From a virus, in IMG/VR virus record IMGVR_UViG_3300017989_000206, positions 1-41,138 of that record: a DNA stretch of 41,138 nucleotides. The stretch is one strand, 5' to 3'. Every line of letters starts with the position of its first letter. Position 1 is the stretch's first letter. Positions 12,989-22,725 of the stretch are shown in pieces. A program made the position numbers and the translations under genes. Below the pieces are notes generated by a model. It saw nothing but the letters and a program-made list of their open reading frames with translations, was not told where the DNA came from and did not search any database.

Positions 12989-14995
12989 TTATTTTCTACG
13001 CTTTGGCTCTCTGTATCCGTAAGATTTTAAAACCTCTTTTTTGATTTTTCTTTTTTCTTTGTATAAAACGCTCTTCTTTTCTTCTTCTGTTAAATCAAGA
13101 TACCTTTGATTGTTATTTAATGTGTCAATAAGCCTTTGAACAGAAGCATTATATTGCCTATTAGCCTCAATAAAGTTCTTTTTGGTAACTTGTTTTCTAA
13201 AAGTTTTCATCTCTTTTGAAGTGGAAGAATCCCAGTTATCAGAATAACTATATGATTGAACGCTAGCACCAAGAACATTTGGCAACAATGTTAATAATGC
13301 TGTTCCAGTATTAGAATTTGTTGCTGATTCTATTGTGTCTTGTATAACCATAGGATATATCCTTGACAAAACAGCACTTGAAATTCCTTCAACGCCAGAA
13401 ACTTTATCGCCAACAGAGTTCTCTCCTGCCAAAACATCGACAAAAAGAGAAACCATAGGGTTAAACTTATTTCTTTCAAACCTTCTTATAGCCATCAAAG
13501 AGTTTGTCTGTCCAAAACCAGTCCCATATTCACTTATAAGGTCTGTTGTTGTGCTTTTTGTTGACTGAAGAGCAATTCTTGACAACAAGGTTACATAAGA
13601 GGCATTTCCACCAGTAAAATCTACTCTTGTGTTTCCAATTTTTGCCTTACCAAAGTCTGAGCTTCTTGGGTCTACCTCTACTTCTGCCCCTCCAAGCCTA
13701 GCAAGAGACAATAGCGTTGCAGTTATTGATAAACTTCCAAGAATCTGTCTTATTGCGTTTTTTCTAGCAGGAGCTGAATATGTGAAATACTTAGCAGGAT
13801 TAAACATATTTATAGAAGCCATTGTTTTTCTAGGAGAGAAAAAAATGTTATTTAATAATGGAACAGAACCACCATAAACATCGTGCCTTCCAATATTTCC
13901 AGCACCTGTAAAATTATTTACTACCTCTGCTATGTCGTTTAAAATTCTAGCGTCTTTAGCTTTGCTCTTACCTAAATGCCCTCCTGCGACAGCTTCTTTA
14001 TAAATAGAATCAAAAACATCTGCTCTTAGCTTGTTCAAAAATCCTAAATAAGCTCTCTCAGAGCCTCTAGCAATAGGAAATTTGTCGAGAAGAGTTGTCA
14101 TATAAGCTTCTTCTCTTTCTGTTAGATTGTGTGAAATCTTTGTTATTCTAAGCTTAGACTGCTTCATAAGAGGATACGTTTCTCTTGTTACAATATCAGC
14201 CATAAGCTTTTGGTATTCATTTTCATTAACAGCCATTTTAAGCATTGGAACAAAAGATTTATACCATTCTGGTCTCGAAATCATACCCCAGCCTTGTCTT
14301 AGTGGAGCTGACAAGTCAAATGTTGTCATAAGTGTTCTTGGCAAGTTTAAAAAGTTGATAATTTGGTCTTTTTTTGACATTTTTACACCAGATATTTCGT
14401 GTAAATAGTCTTGCATATCAAAAATCTTTAATCCATAGTCGATTCTGTTCTCTAAAACAGTCATATCTTTTTCTTTTGCATCAGAAATACTTTTGCTTAA
14501 AGCAGTAATTTTTTTGACTTGTTCAAAAGTAGGAGATATTCCAAGCTTCTTTTCTGCTAAATCCTGCATAAATAAAGATTCGCTTTTAGGGTCTAAAATG
14601 TTTTTATCCATTCTTTCAATTCTGCTTATAATGTCTCTTTTTAAAGCAGGCTTGTTTTCTATTGTCTTGCTAACAAAAGATATAAACGCTTTTTGATAAT
14701 CATCAAAAGCACCATCTTTTAATAAAGATTTATCTTCTTCTGACAGCTTAATACCAGCTTCTTCAAGTTTTATGATGCTTTTTTCAGCCTTGTCCATTGA
14801 CTTTCTTAGCTTTAAAAGAGCTTTTTCTTCATATAGAGTGTTTAGATGTTTAGCTACGTCAGGGTCGCCGACCTTTTTAAAAAGTTCATTTCTATTTTTT
14901 GTAGACATATCAGCTAACATTCTAGGAGTAACCTCACCGCTAGAAAAAATATTTTTAAATTTATCAACGTATTCTGTTCTTAAGCACCAAGTCAT
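12989..14995 (-). CDS. Ejection / internal virion protein, distal (T7 gp16-position), 668 aa
   Basis: A large, mostly helical, basic protein in the gp16 position of the T7-type ejection set. The first 170 residues are coiled-coil rich. The centre carries the FDLSAPLRQGWGMI segment (about 228-241) and helical repeats seen in large phage internal or polyvalent proteins. Several hydrophobic stretches (IRQILGSLSITATLLSLARL, about 424-443) could contact membrane. No muramidase domain, present in T7 gp16, is visible. It begins one base after the preceding ejection-protein gene, suggesting co-assembly. The precise family name is uncertain; the role rests on synteny. Confidence 0.65.
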   Translation of the reverse strand: MTWCLRTEYVDKFKNIFSSGEVTPRMLADMSTKNRNELFKKVGDPDVAKHLNTLYEEKALLKLRKSMDKAEKSIIKLEEAGIKLSEEDKSLLKDGAFDDYQKAFISFVSKTIENKPALKRDIISRIERMDKNILDPKSESLFMQDLAEKKLGISPTFEQVKKITALSKSISDAKEKDMTVLENRIDYGLKIFDMQDYLHEISGVKMSKKDQIINFLNLPRTLMTTFDLSAPLRQGWGMISRPEWYKSFVPMLKMAVNENEYQKLMADIVTRETYPLMKQSKLRITKISHNLTEREEAYMTTLLDKFPIARGSERAYLGFLNKLRADVFDSIYKEAVAGGHLGKSKAKDARILNDIAEVVNNFTGAGNIGRHDVYGGSVPLLNNIFFSPRKTMASINMFNPAKYFTYSAPARKNAIRQILGSLSITATLLSLARLGGAEVEVDPRSSDFGKAKIGNTRVDFTGGNASYVTLLSRIALQSTKSTTTDLISEYGTGFGQTNSLMAIRRFERNKFNPMVSLFVDVLAGENSVGDKVSGVEGISSAVLSRIYPMVIQDTIESATNSNTGTALLTLLPNVLGASVQSYSYSDNWDSSTSKEMKTFRKQVTKKNFIEANRQYNASVQRLIDTLNNNQRYLDLTEEEKKSVLYKEKRKIKKEVLKSYGYREPKRRK

Positions 14996-14996
14996 A

Positions 14997-17144
14997 TTAA
15001 CACTTTACCTTTTCTATAAAACTTTTCCATTCTTCAACAGCTTTGCCTTTAGCTTTTCTTTTTGCAGTAGACTTAATCTTATTTTTAACCTTCTTAAATT
15101 CTTTGACAAGATTTTGAGCTTCTTCTTTTGCTATCGGCTTAGCATCCATCTCAGTTTTCTGTTCAAAAATTTTAACTAAATCATCTTTGACTTTTTTAAC
15201 TACCCTTACTGGAGAATATTCATTTCTATCTCTCAAAGCTCTTATTCTTTGTCCCATAATTGTAGCCTCGTCGACTAAAGCTGAGTTTGCAAGACCTTCT
15301 AAACCTAACGCATCTTTATTCTTAAGAAAAGATTTCTCGACTGCAACAAAGACCATTTCTGGAATGATTCCTTCTGGTGGTTTCTCAAGACCGAGAGCTA
15401 TTGCATATGCTTTTTCTGGGGACTCTTTTAAAAGGTTAGCCACAGCCTCTGCCTGTTTCTTCATATTAACTTTTTCATATTCTGGAAGACCTTTAAACTC
15501 ATCAACCAAACCTTTTTCAACAGCCTTCTTTTCGACTCCGACTCCAAGCTTATTCTTTTTTATGGGGCTGACTGGCTTCTTAACAGTCTTCTTTTCAACT
15601 TTAGTCTTAACTGTTTCTTGGACTTTAACTTCTTTAGTAAGTTTCTTTTCAACAGGCTTCTCCTTAGGAGCTTCAATTTTATTTTCAAATTTAAGTTCTT
15701 GGTTTATTTTAGTTTTAGTGTCTGTTAAATTTTCTTCAAGCGACTTTTGCTCTTCCTTTGCTAGCTTTTCAGCTTTCTTAGCCCTCTCTATACCTGCTTT
15801 TGCTGTCTTTTTGGCAACATCTTTTGAAGCCTTGTCGGCTCCGATGGCTTCCATAATCTTATCAAAACCCTCTCTTTTTCTAGCTCTTCTTATCTGGTTT
15901 GGGGTTATTGTTATTTTTTTACCATCAATACCAGCCTGTGTAACACTTTGATAATCAAGACCTAAAATTTTTAAGGCTCCTTTTTCTTCATTTAAGTTTA
16001 TTTTGCCATCAAGATTACGAAGAATAGAAAATCCTCTGTCTACAGATATAGATATTTTTTCTGGAAGTTTTAAAGACTTAAGTTTCATAGCAGAAAATTT
16101 ATCTATAGCAGCACCTCCAAGCTTTGCAGCTCCTTTACCGCCAGCACCTAAAGCGACTCCCTTTAAAATAAAATCAGCTACAGCAAAAAATGTCTTAACC
16201 TCATCTTTTGTGTCTGGAGGAAGCAAATCTTGTAGTTTAAAAAAATGGTCTAAAATAACAAAAGCACCCAACCCTATAACAGTAGGAACAAAGCTTGTTA
16301 CTAGTGCAACCGCAATAACTGGAATTAAAGCTATCATAAAAGCAGTCTCAGCTACCTTCCCAACTTCTGCCGCACTAGGAGCAGTTTTTATTCCAGAGTA
16401 TTCTTCTTTTGAAATCAACAGCTTCCAATCTTTTTCAATATCTTCGTTTGGAATGTCTGTGTTATCAATAAGGAACAGCTTAGCAAAAGCCTCTTCTCTT
16501 TGAGTTTCCCAATCTTTTGTTGACATCTTCCCAATAGCATCAAAAAGTTTTAGAGCCAGAGGATTGAATAATGACTCCATAACAGGATTCCTTCTTTCTT
16601 CTGGAGCAGCAGAAATCCAAACAGTGTCATCATCTGTTTCCCCTCCGTAAAAATGACTTTTCCCTTCATTTATTCTATCTCTTGCGTGTTGAACAGCTTT
16701 GTTGATTATTGTTTTTGTTGGCTTCTTTCCAGATAAAAGATGAGAAATTTCAGTTTCGTTTAAGGTAGGAACCAAAGAAGGCACTTGAACTTCTTGACCA
16801 TCTAATTCAACGCCAATAGATAGCTCTGTTGAAATTTTACCATCTGGTCTTTTAAGCTCTCCAAGAAATCCTGTTCCTTTTGGTGAACCATCTAATCTAA
16901 ATCCATATTTATTTGGAGCCTTCGACTCTTCAAATCCTTCTGGAGTCTCCATAATAAAATTCATCCTATTTTCTGGCTTCTCTTGGAATCTATATTCTTC
17001 TACTGTTGGAACAGTTAATATTTCTGTGAACCCTTCTGGAGTTGGAAGGACGTATTCTCTATCTTCCCCAGCAGGCTTATTTGAGACAAGCCACTTATCA
17101 ACCGCAGCTTGTTCTTGTTCTGTTATAGTGGGGCTATCTTTCAT
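14997..17144 (-). CDS. Internal virion protein with a conserved virion domain and coiled coil, 715 aa
   Basis: Residues about 85-160 contain a motif common to phage virion proteins (SPKGTGFLGELKRPDG, then VQVPSLVPTL and KAVQHARDRINEGKSHF). One or two hydrophobic segments lie at about 265-300 (AFMIALIPVIAVALVTSFVPTVIGLGAFV-like). A long Lys/Glu coiled coil spans about 440-540, and there is a basic helical C-terminus. This layout suits an ejection protein that is injected with DNA and helps form a trans-envelope channel. It overlaps the upstream ejection gene by 11 bases and abuts the downstream one. The role is inferred from position and composition. Confidence 0.65.
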   Translation of the reverse strand: MKDSPTITEQEQAAVDKWLVSNKPAGEDREYVLPTPEGFTEILTVPTVEEYRFQEKPENRMNFIMETPEGFEESKAPNKYGFRLDGSPKGTGFLGELKRPDGKISTELSIGVELDGQEVQVPSLVPTLNETEISHLLSGKKPTKTIINKAVQHARDRINEGKSHFYGGETDDDTVWISAAPEERRNPVMESLFNPLALKLFDAIGKMSTKDWETQREEAFAKLFLIDNTDIPNEDIEKDWKLLISKEEYSGIKTAPSAAEVGKVAETAFMIALIPVIAVALVTSFVPTVIGLGAFVILDHFFKLQDLLPPDTKDEVKTFFAVADFILKGVALGAGGKGAAKLGGAAIDKFSAMKLKSLKLPEKISISVDRGFSILRNLDGKINLNEEKGALKILGLDYQSVTQAGIDGKKITITPNQIRRARKREGFDKIMEAIGADKASKDVAKKTAKAGIERAKKAEKLAKEEQKSLEENLTDTKTKINQELKFENKIEAPKEKPVEKKLTKEVKVQETVKTKVEKKTVKKPVSPIKKNKLGVGVEKKAVEKGLVDEFKGLPEYEKVNMKKQAEAVANLLKESPEKAYAIALGLEKPPEGIIPEMVFVAVEKSFLKNKDALGLEGLANSALVDEATIMGQRIRALRDRNEYSPVRVVKKVKDDLVKIFEQKTEMDAKPIAKEEAQNLVKEFKKVKNKIKSTAKRKAKGKAVEEWKSFIEKVKC

Positions 17145-18714
17145 TTCCCTTTAAGTCAACCCATCTTCCATCTTTTACAACTTTAGCCTTTCCAGTAGAG
17201 AAATCATACAAAACCTCTCCAGTTTTTCTTCTTTTAAAAGCTGTTAATGGTAAATTTTTAGGATTTGAAAAGGTTGGGTCTATCTCTTTTAGCATTTCTT
17301 CGCCAACTCGCTGAAATATCATTTGCTGCTTTTCTGGAGTAATATTTCCGCCAGCTTGTTGAGACATATTCATAACTCTTCTGATAAAATCAAGCTCATC
17401 TCCAAGATTTAAAGGAATCCTTTTTGAATAGTTTGTTGCTTCTCTATAGTTTATTACACCTTCTTTTGGCTGTGTATATTCTCCGCCTATCATAGAAGCG
17501 GTAGCTTCTGATATTGTCCCTCTCGAATTTGTGTCTATTTCGTTAATAACCTTTGTTGCAGACGGCTTAGAAAGGTCTTTGCTTGCCATAGCGTCATAAG
17601 TTATTGCTTCTATAGTATCAATATATCTATCATTATCTCCATCTAACTCCCACAACGCTTTAGCGTCTGATGTTCTTTGTAATAGTTTAGCTCTAACAGC
17701 ATTAGCATTTGGAGAGTCTACCTTTATATAGCTATTAGCAAAGTTTTTAGCTATCGTAACATATCTGCTTGGAGTATTAGGGTTTGCCAAAGCATAACTT
17801 TCTATAGAGGCTATCTGTTGAGTTATTGGAATATTAGATTTTGCAAGACCTCTTGTTAGATTTTGAAGCCCCTCAATAGACTTAATTTTATTTTCAGTGT
17901 CTATTTGTCTCTGTCTAGTATCAGCATATGCAAGAATCTGTTTAAAAGCGTCTACACTACCTATATCCTCCCTAAAACCAGCAGCTCTATTTTTAGCCTC
18001 TTCTGACCTTTTAGCATACTCTTCATCGCTTTCCCCTTCCTTTTGTGTTGTCTTTCCTGTTATAAGCGATTTCCCAAGCTCTGGATTAAAAAACATAGCT
18101 CCTGTTGCTATTGATTTTGCACCGTCTGATAAAAAGTTCTTGTTATATTCAGACTTCTTATCATAAGGAACTACAGGGTTGTTGTTTAAAAAACCAGATG
18201 TCTTTTTAAAAGATTCTTGAAAATATTTAACAGCTCCTTCAATATCGCCAGAAGCAGCCATCTCATAAGTCATCAAATTTGTTCTTTCAGCAACATCTTT
18301 ATAATCAGCTTCAGCATTTTTCATTGACTGCTGTACAGCCCAAGCAACATTACTAACTTTGCTTTGAGCCATATTTTTTACTTTAGCACCTCCCCAAGCC
18401 CTCCTTTGAGTGATTGGAAGTTGGCTCTCATACTTTCCGTAAATCTCATTATAACCTTGTTGAAGTTTATCTTGAGCTTCTGGATTAAAAGGGTCTGCTG
18501 AGTTCTCTGCTCTCCATTGAGCGTTAAACTGAGAAAGCTCAACATCAGCTTGTGACAAAAGGTTGTTAGCCTTCATCTCATCATTCTTTAGGCTGATTTG
18601 TAATATGTCGTGACCAATCTTATTAGCGTGTGGAAGCAAAGCAGCCGCAGGGTCACCATAATCAGGTATGTAAGTAGAAAAATGTCTCCGTTCAGCTAGT
18701 TGTCTTTTAACCAT
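17134..18714 (-). CDS. Ejection / internal virion protein (T7 gp15-position), 526 aa
   Basis: An almost entirely helical, Gln/Asn/Ala/Lys-rich soluble protein without membrane segments. Residues 1-190 hold repeated helices (QISLKNDEMKANNLLSQADV, FNPEAQDKLQQGYNEIYGKY). It lies directly after the gp14-like gene and before two larger internal proteins, the T7 order gp14-gp15-gp16. Ejection proteins at this place are packaged in the capsid and travel into the periplasm during infection. Family assignment is by synteny and composition, not by a catalytic motif. Confidence 0.65.
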   Translation of the reverse strand: MVKRQLAERRHFSTYIPDYGDPAAALLPHANKIGHDILQISLKNDEMKANNLLSQADVELSQFNAQWRAENSADPFNPEAQDKLQQGYNEIYGKYESQLPITQRRAWGGAKVKNMAQSKVSNVAWAVQQSMKNAEADYKDVAERTNLMTYEMAASGDIEGAVKYFQESFKKTSGFLNNNPVVPYDKKSEYNKNFLSDGAKSIATGAMFFNPELGKSLITGKTTQKEGESDEEYAKRSEEAKNRAAGFREDIGSVDAFKQILAYADTRQRQIDTENKIKSIEGLQNLTRGLAKSNIPITQQIASIESYALANPNTPSRYVTIAKNFANSYIKVDSPNANAVRAKLLQRTSDAKALWELDGDNDRYIDTIEAITYDAMASKDLSKPSATKVINEIDTNSRGTISEATASMIGGEYTQPKEGVINYREATNYSKRIPLNLGDELDFIRRVMNMSQQAGGNITPEKQQMIFQRVGEEMLKEIDPTFSNPKNLPLTAFKRRKTGEVLYDFSTGKAKVVKDGRWVDLKGNER

Positions 18715-18723
18715 TACCTACTC

Positions 18724-19356
18724 CTAAAGTTTAAATCCACCATACATTGGATTAAGTTTTTTTCTTGACTTAGTCAAGTCCCCCATTTGGTAACTGCCAC
18801 CTCCAAAAGAACTAAAATCTCCTTCTGGCAATCCTTCCATCATAAGATTTTCAGCTCCAGCACTCAAATCAGTGACCCCACCATAAGTAGAATTTGTTGT
18901 TTTACCCATAGAACTCAAAGAACCCATAGCTCCACTTATATCAGACATATAACCCATCGTATCTGAAGCCATAGTCCCATAAGTACTCATAAGATTAGCT
19001 CTTAACTTAGATTGTAAAGCTTCTCCTTGTAATCCACCTTGTTTAGCAATAGCCTTTATGTCTGCTATTCCTGTGCTGTAAGTGTCTGATTGAACTGCCT
19101 CAGTTGTTCCATCGCCAGTAAGAGAAATTCCAGATGTTAGGAAAGAAGAACGCTGTTGTGCAGCTATCTTCTTGATTTGCTTTTTTCGATTATTAGCAAT
19201 AGCTTTATCACGCTCCTGCATAGCTTGCATCTGCCTGCCAGCAGCTTTCTTCTGGTTAGCAGCACTAATAGAACCCATAGTGATAGACGTAGCCGCCCCA
19301 GCTACAGATATAGCTATGCTTGCTAATCCTAGTGCCGTACTCGTTGCTATTGCCAT
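18724..19356 (-). CDS. Internal virion protein B-like (T7 gp14-position), 210 aa
   Basis: Begins with an Ala/Ser/Gly-rich hydrophobic segment (TALGLASIAISVAGAATSITMG, residues 7-28) then a basic coiled coil (ANQKKAAGRQMQAMQERDKAIANNRKKQIKK). The C-terminal half is Gly/Ser/Met-rich and low in charge. This signature (membrane-active N-terminus plus small helical body) is typical of T7 gp14-type ejection proteins of podoviruses. The position just downstream of tail tubular B agrees. A good ribosome site (AAGGAG) precedes it. Confidence 0.75.
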   Translation of the reverse strand: MAIATSTALGLASIAISVAGAATSITMGSISAANQKKAAGRQMQAMQERDKAIANNRKKQIKKIAAQQRSSFLTSGISLTGDGTTEAVQSDTYSTGIADIKAIAKQGGLQGEALQSKLRANLMSTYGTMASDTMGYMSDISGAMGSLSSMGKTTNSTYGGVTDLSAGAENLMMEGLPEGDFSSFGGGSYQMGDLTKSRKKLNPMYGGFKL

Positions 19357-19367
19357 TTTATATCTCC

Positions 19368-19823
19368 TTATTTTTCTTCTAAATCAAGAATGTACTGCGT
19401 TTCCATTGGAGCATAACCAAGCTTTTTGTAAAACGCTTCCAACTTTTCTTTTTTGCTGTTATGCATCAAAACCATAATCATTTTTAAAACACCCATAGCT
19501 TTCAGCTTTTTCTCCATAGCCTTATAAAGTCTTACCCCACCACTTCTATTCTCTTTATAAACATACCAAATTATCTCCTGCCATACATACTCTCCAGAAT
19601 ATGCTGGTTGAGCTAAAAAACCTGATATGACACCTTTAACTTTTCCTTCTTCTAACAATACAAGTGTTGTTTTCTTGCATTTAAAAAACATTTCTTCCAT
19701 TTTGCTTACATCAGTATCTACTCCATAATCTGAGAGTGTTTCTTTGTGAAAAACTTTAACAAGCTCCATAAGTTCTGGTAGATGCTCGTTCTTAACTTCT
19801 TCAATCTTATATTTCTTGTCCAT
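19368..19823 (-). CDS. GNAT-family acetyltransferase
   Basis: 151 residues with the GNAT fold order: an N-terminal helix pair, strands around LVLLEEGKVKGVISGFL, a strand EIIWYVYKENR, then RSGGVRLYKAMEKKLKAMG (the acetyl-CoA pyrophosphate loop and helix, about 92-111). The C-terminal EAFYKKLGYAPMETQYI follows, a typical GNAT ending. It would transfer an acetyl group to an amine; the acceptor is unknown. It is lodged between tail tubular B (17-base overlap) and the gp14-like gene. Other podoviruses carry acetyltransferases among structural genes, possibly to modify virion or host proteins. Confidence 0.82.
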   Translation of the reverse strand: MDKKYKIEEVKNEHLPELMELVKVFHKETLSDYGVDTDVSKMEEMFFKCKKTTLVLLEEGKVKGVISGFLAQPAYSGEYVWQEIIWYVYKENRSGGVRLYKAMEKKLKAMGVLKMIMVLMHNSKKEKLEAFYKKLGYAPMETQYILDLEEK

Positions 19824-21840
19824 AACTCACCTGTGCGATAAGACCTGTAACATTAAGAGGCAACGGCTTATCCTGTTTTATGTAGATAGATTTCTCTCTA
19901 TCAAAGTTATCATTGTAATTTACATATTCATTTCCATCCATAGGTATAGGAGGTAAATCATATTCGCCTGTAACACTCCATTCTTGAATCTCGTTCATAT
20001 CATAAAGTGTAGTACCTAATAAACCACCAGCAGAATAAACAAATCTAATCCCAGCTTTGTAAAGATTCTTTGGAGTCGTTTGTGTGTTGACTCCTTGAAT
20101 AGAAAAGCCTAAATTAAAAGTCTTTATTAATCCTTCATACTTAAATCCAACCCAAGCTACAGTAACCTTTCTATCTAGTGTAATCTGACCAGAAGCATCA
20201 ACAGCGTAATCACCAAGATAACCACCATCAGCCACAACGCTCATTGTCTCTCCTGCAAAATCAGTAAGTCCAGTAATTGTTGTAAATGTTCGATACCACT
20301 TAGAATAGGATAAAGCTGTTGGAGTTGCTACAACAGTAACCTCAACTCTTGTCGCACTTGTGTATGTGTCGATTGTGAATATTCCCCATTCTCTACCAGT
20401 ATCTGTTTTATACCAAATATCAGAACCAACATCTGAAGCACTAAAATCAGAAGCAGAAGATGTCAACACTCCAGTTCCCCCGACTTCTGTATCGCCAAGA
20501 TAAGTAATAGTAGATGTGTAGTAATTATAAACTGATTGACTTAAATCAAGGTAGTTACACTCTTTTAAAATCTCTGATGTATACCTATTGTAAGCAATAG
20601 TGTCTTCTTCTTCACTGTCATCATCTGTGTAGAATTCATCTCTTAGTTCAAACTCAGGCTGTTCTGACATTCTACAAACAAAATATTCTGAATCATATTT
20701 CAATAAACAGAACAGTTGCTTAATTCCATCATTGTTGCTAATCATACAAATATCTTCAAAAGTAGCTACACTCTCGTGTTTCGCCCATCCAACAATTTTT
20801 TCTGCTTGGTTAAAATTAAGAGAAAATAAATCACCAGCCTCATCTATAATCCATACAAGATTATTCTTGTCTTCCTTAAATACCATTCTTTTAAATTTAC
20901 CAGCTGATATATCGTAACTAATTACATTAGCATCATTGGTCTTAAAATCTTCTGTTATGATGTCATAACTGATATATTTAACATTTCTCTGTGCTTGGTT
21001 AATAAAGAAAATCAAGTCTTCTTTTCTTAAAGGGGTTGCTGAGCTGGCACCATCTGAGTTGGTTAGGTTAGCTGATACTGTTGTTGGTGTGATTGGCTCA
21101 TCTGGTGAACCTCCATTAATTGTAACAAGTCCCTGAGAAGAGCCTCCTATGAGAGACTTATTCCCACCAAATAACCATTGAAACTTTTCAGTGAGTTCTG
21201 CTACTGCAAACTTCAATCCATCATCGTCTTCTGTGCCTGTGGATAGATTGTCATAATCACCACCCTTAGACCGCCATATAGTTGTTGGTTCGTTGTTTGT
21301 TGCTCCGTAATACAAGTAACCTGTGTAAAAAGAAACACAAGAAGGATAATCGTCAGCTCCTGTAAATGGGTCAGATGTTCTTGAAAATGTGGAAATGTTA
21401 AAAGCATCAGCTGCTGTTCTTGTCAACTTTCTAGGTGCATAATCAGGATGGACTATATACATCACATCCGCATTTTGGTCATAATCAATCTCTCTGGCTT
21501 CTTCTAGTGAATAAGGTGATGCAATCTCTAAGTCAGCACCGCCAGATTGAACAAATCCAAAATTACCAGTAGAATCATAAGTTAGAAACTTAACCTTATT
21601 GTCTGTGAATAAACAGATATATGATTGTTCTTCATTAAACTCAAACTCAATCATCACACAATCTTCAAATTTTAATAGGTCTTGAAATCCGTTTCTAAAA
21701 AGAGCGTTTCCTTTAAAGTTGCCATAGAAGTTCTTAAATATCTCACAGGCAGTCGTGTAGATAGGAAGGTCGTTACGAGCGTTTAGGTCGTGGTCGGCTT
21801 TGCCTCTTGAGAAATTAAGATAGCTGGTTGAAACACGCAT
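19807..21840 (-). CDS. Tail tubular protein B-like (nozzle), 677 aa
   Basis: The N-terminus MRVSTSYLNFSRGKADHDLNARNDLPIYTTACEIFKNFYGNFKGNALFRNGF is the hallmark of T7 gp12-type nozzle proteins in phages that lack T7 itself as a close relative. The body is beta-rich with propeller-like strands, for example FNEEQSYICLFTDNKVKFL and YDQNADVMYIVHPDYAPRKL. It forms the distal tube of the short tail with the adaptor encoded just upstream, and its start abuts that gene. Acidic loops (TDDDSEEEDTIAY) are conspicuous. Confidence in the class is high. Confidence 0.85.
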   Translation of the reverse strand: MRVSTSYLNFSRGKADHDLNARNDLPIYTTACEIFKNFYGNFKGNALFRNGFQDLLKFEDCVMIEFEFNEEQSYICLFTDNKVKFLTYDSTGNFGFVQSGGADLEIASPYSLEEAREIDYDQNADVMYIVHPDYAPRKLTRTAADAFNISTFSRTSDPFTGADDYPSCVSFYTGYLYYGATNNEPTTIWRSKGGDYDNLSTGTEDDDGLKFAVAELTEKFQWLFGGNKSLIGGSSQGLVTINGGSPDEPITPTTVSANLTNSDGASSATPLRKEDLIFFINQAQRNVKYISYDIITEDFKTNDANVISYDISAGKFKRMVFKEDKNNLVWIIDEAGDLFSLNFNQAEKIVGWAKHESVATFEDICMISNNDGIKQLFCLLKYDSEYFVCRMSEQPEFELRDEFYTDDDSEEEDTIAYNRYTSEILKECNYLDLSQSVYNYYTSTITYLGDTEVGGTGVLTSSASDFSASDVGSDIWYKTDTGREWGIFTIDTYTSATRVEVTVVATPTALSYSKWYRTFTTITGLTDFAGETMSVVADGGYLGDYAVDASGQITLDRKVTVAWVGFKYEGLIKTFNLGFSIQGVNTQTTPKNLYKAGIRFVYSAGGLLGTTLYDMNEIQEWSVTGEYDLPPIPMDGNEYVNYNDNFDREKSIYIKQDKPLPLNVTGLIAQVSYGQEI

Positions 21841-22469
21841 TATAATTTCTCAGTGATTGTAGGGTCTGTCGAATATCTAGCTAGTTTAAATTTGCTTTGG
21901 TTTATTCTTATCGGCATACTCTCCTGAGAGTCTATTCCAGCAGATTGAGCCTTCTTGCTGTTAATAACTTTTTCAATCAATGTCTGCTTCTGTAAGTCTT
22001 GTGTAATCTCCATATTAGCAACATAAGCTAAGTACCAAGAAAGACCCTCAACAAACTCTGGTGTATACTTTGTTGTGTCGGTTATATCTTTAACAAATCT
22101 TAATGGTAAATATATATTATCATCATCGTCTGTAGAATAATCGTCTGTAAGAATCCAACCACCTTCGATTGAGTATGTATTTTGCTTATACTTTATTTCC
22201 CCAAAACCAAGAACTCTTATACAGTCTGACGGATATGCAAATCTGGCTGAATAACCAAACTCAGGAGTTTCTGCATCTTTAGCTATTTTTCTACGAGTTT
22301 TGGCAAATGAAGGCATAAGCTCTTTAAGAGCTAATCGTCTTGAAGCATCCCACCACTTAGCGAATACAAATTCAGCTGGCTTTTTAGGAGAGTCAATGTC
22401 CTCTATTGAGCTTTTGTTCCCTAACCTAGAAAGAGCTAAATTACAAATAGAGTTTTTAGAAATACTCAT
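21840..22469 (-). CDS. Tail tubular protein A-like (adaptor), 209 aa
   Basis: Starts MSISKNSICNLALSRLGNKSSIEDID and contains KWWDASRRLALKELMPSFAKTRR at about 39-61. This is the conserved front half of T7 gp11-type adaptor proteins that bind the portal from below. A strand block follows (FAYPSDCIRVLGFGE), then helices (SWYLAYVANMEIT). It overlaps the nozzle gene by one base, the usual pair order. A strong class assignment. Confidence 0.87.
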   Translation of the reverse strand: MSISKNSICNLALSRLGNKSSIEDIDSPKKPAEFVFAKWWDASRRLALKELMPSFAKTRRKIAKDAETPEFGYSARFAYPSDCIRVLGFGEIKYKQNTYSIEGGWILTDDYSTDDDDNIYLPLRFVKDITDTTKYTPEFVEGLSWYLAYVANMEITQDLQKQTLIEKVINSKKAQSAGIDSQESMPIRINQSKFKLARYSTDPTITEKL

Positions 22470-22478
22470 AACTACTCC

Positions 22479-22714
22479 TTAGTTTTTAAAATATTCCCAA
22501 GCAAATCCTGCGTGAGAATTTCTTTTTCTTAAACAGCATTTAGAAATGTTTCCTTGTTTGAACCCTCCTCTTTGAGCATCCATCATACTATCCCAAATCC
22601 TAATTGTTTGTTCCGCTTCTCTTTGTTTTTAATATGGTACTCATTATAATAAATAGAAAGCTTTTCCTTATTTTTTTCTCTATACTCTTTGGAATATAAA
22701 GCTCTACTTTTCAT
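22479..22714 (-). pseudogene. Frameshifted homing-endonuclease-type remnant (NUMOD-like)
   Basis: The minus strand holds a 43-residue frame (22583-22714) starting MKSRALYSKEYREKNKEKLSIYYNEYHIKNKEKRN. It is a Lys/Glu helix of the kind seen in phage HNH proteins. One base shift near 22607 opens a second frame ending at 22479 that reads IRIWDSMMDAQRGGFKQGNISKCC then HAGFAWEYFKN. That second part matches NUMOD/IENR1 DNA-binding repeats of homing endonucleases (IxxWDSxxxA...ISxxC...GFxWxY). The nuclease core is missing. I read it as a decayed homing endonuclease or its DNA-binding tail between DUF5659 and the tail adaptor. Confidence 0.55.
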
Positions 22715-22725
22715 ACATATCTTTC

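Noticed and set aside
14127-15179. Several plus-strand Phe/Leu-rich frames that look membrane-like
   Set aside because: They mirror Lys-rich minus-strand codons, so hydrophobicity is an artefact of reading the complement.
15187-15951. A 254-residue plus-strand frame opposite the large internal virion protein
   Set aside because: Shadow of the Lys/Glu-rich coiled-coil gene on the minus strand: Phe/Ser/Leu-rich, no ribosome site, inside a tightly packed late operon.
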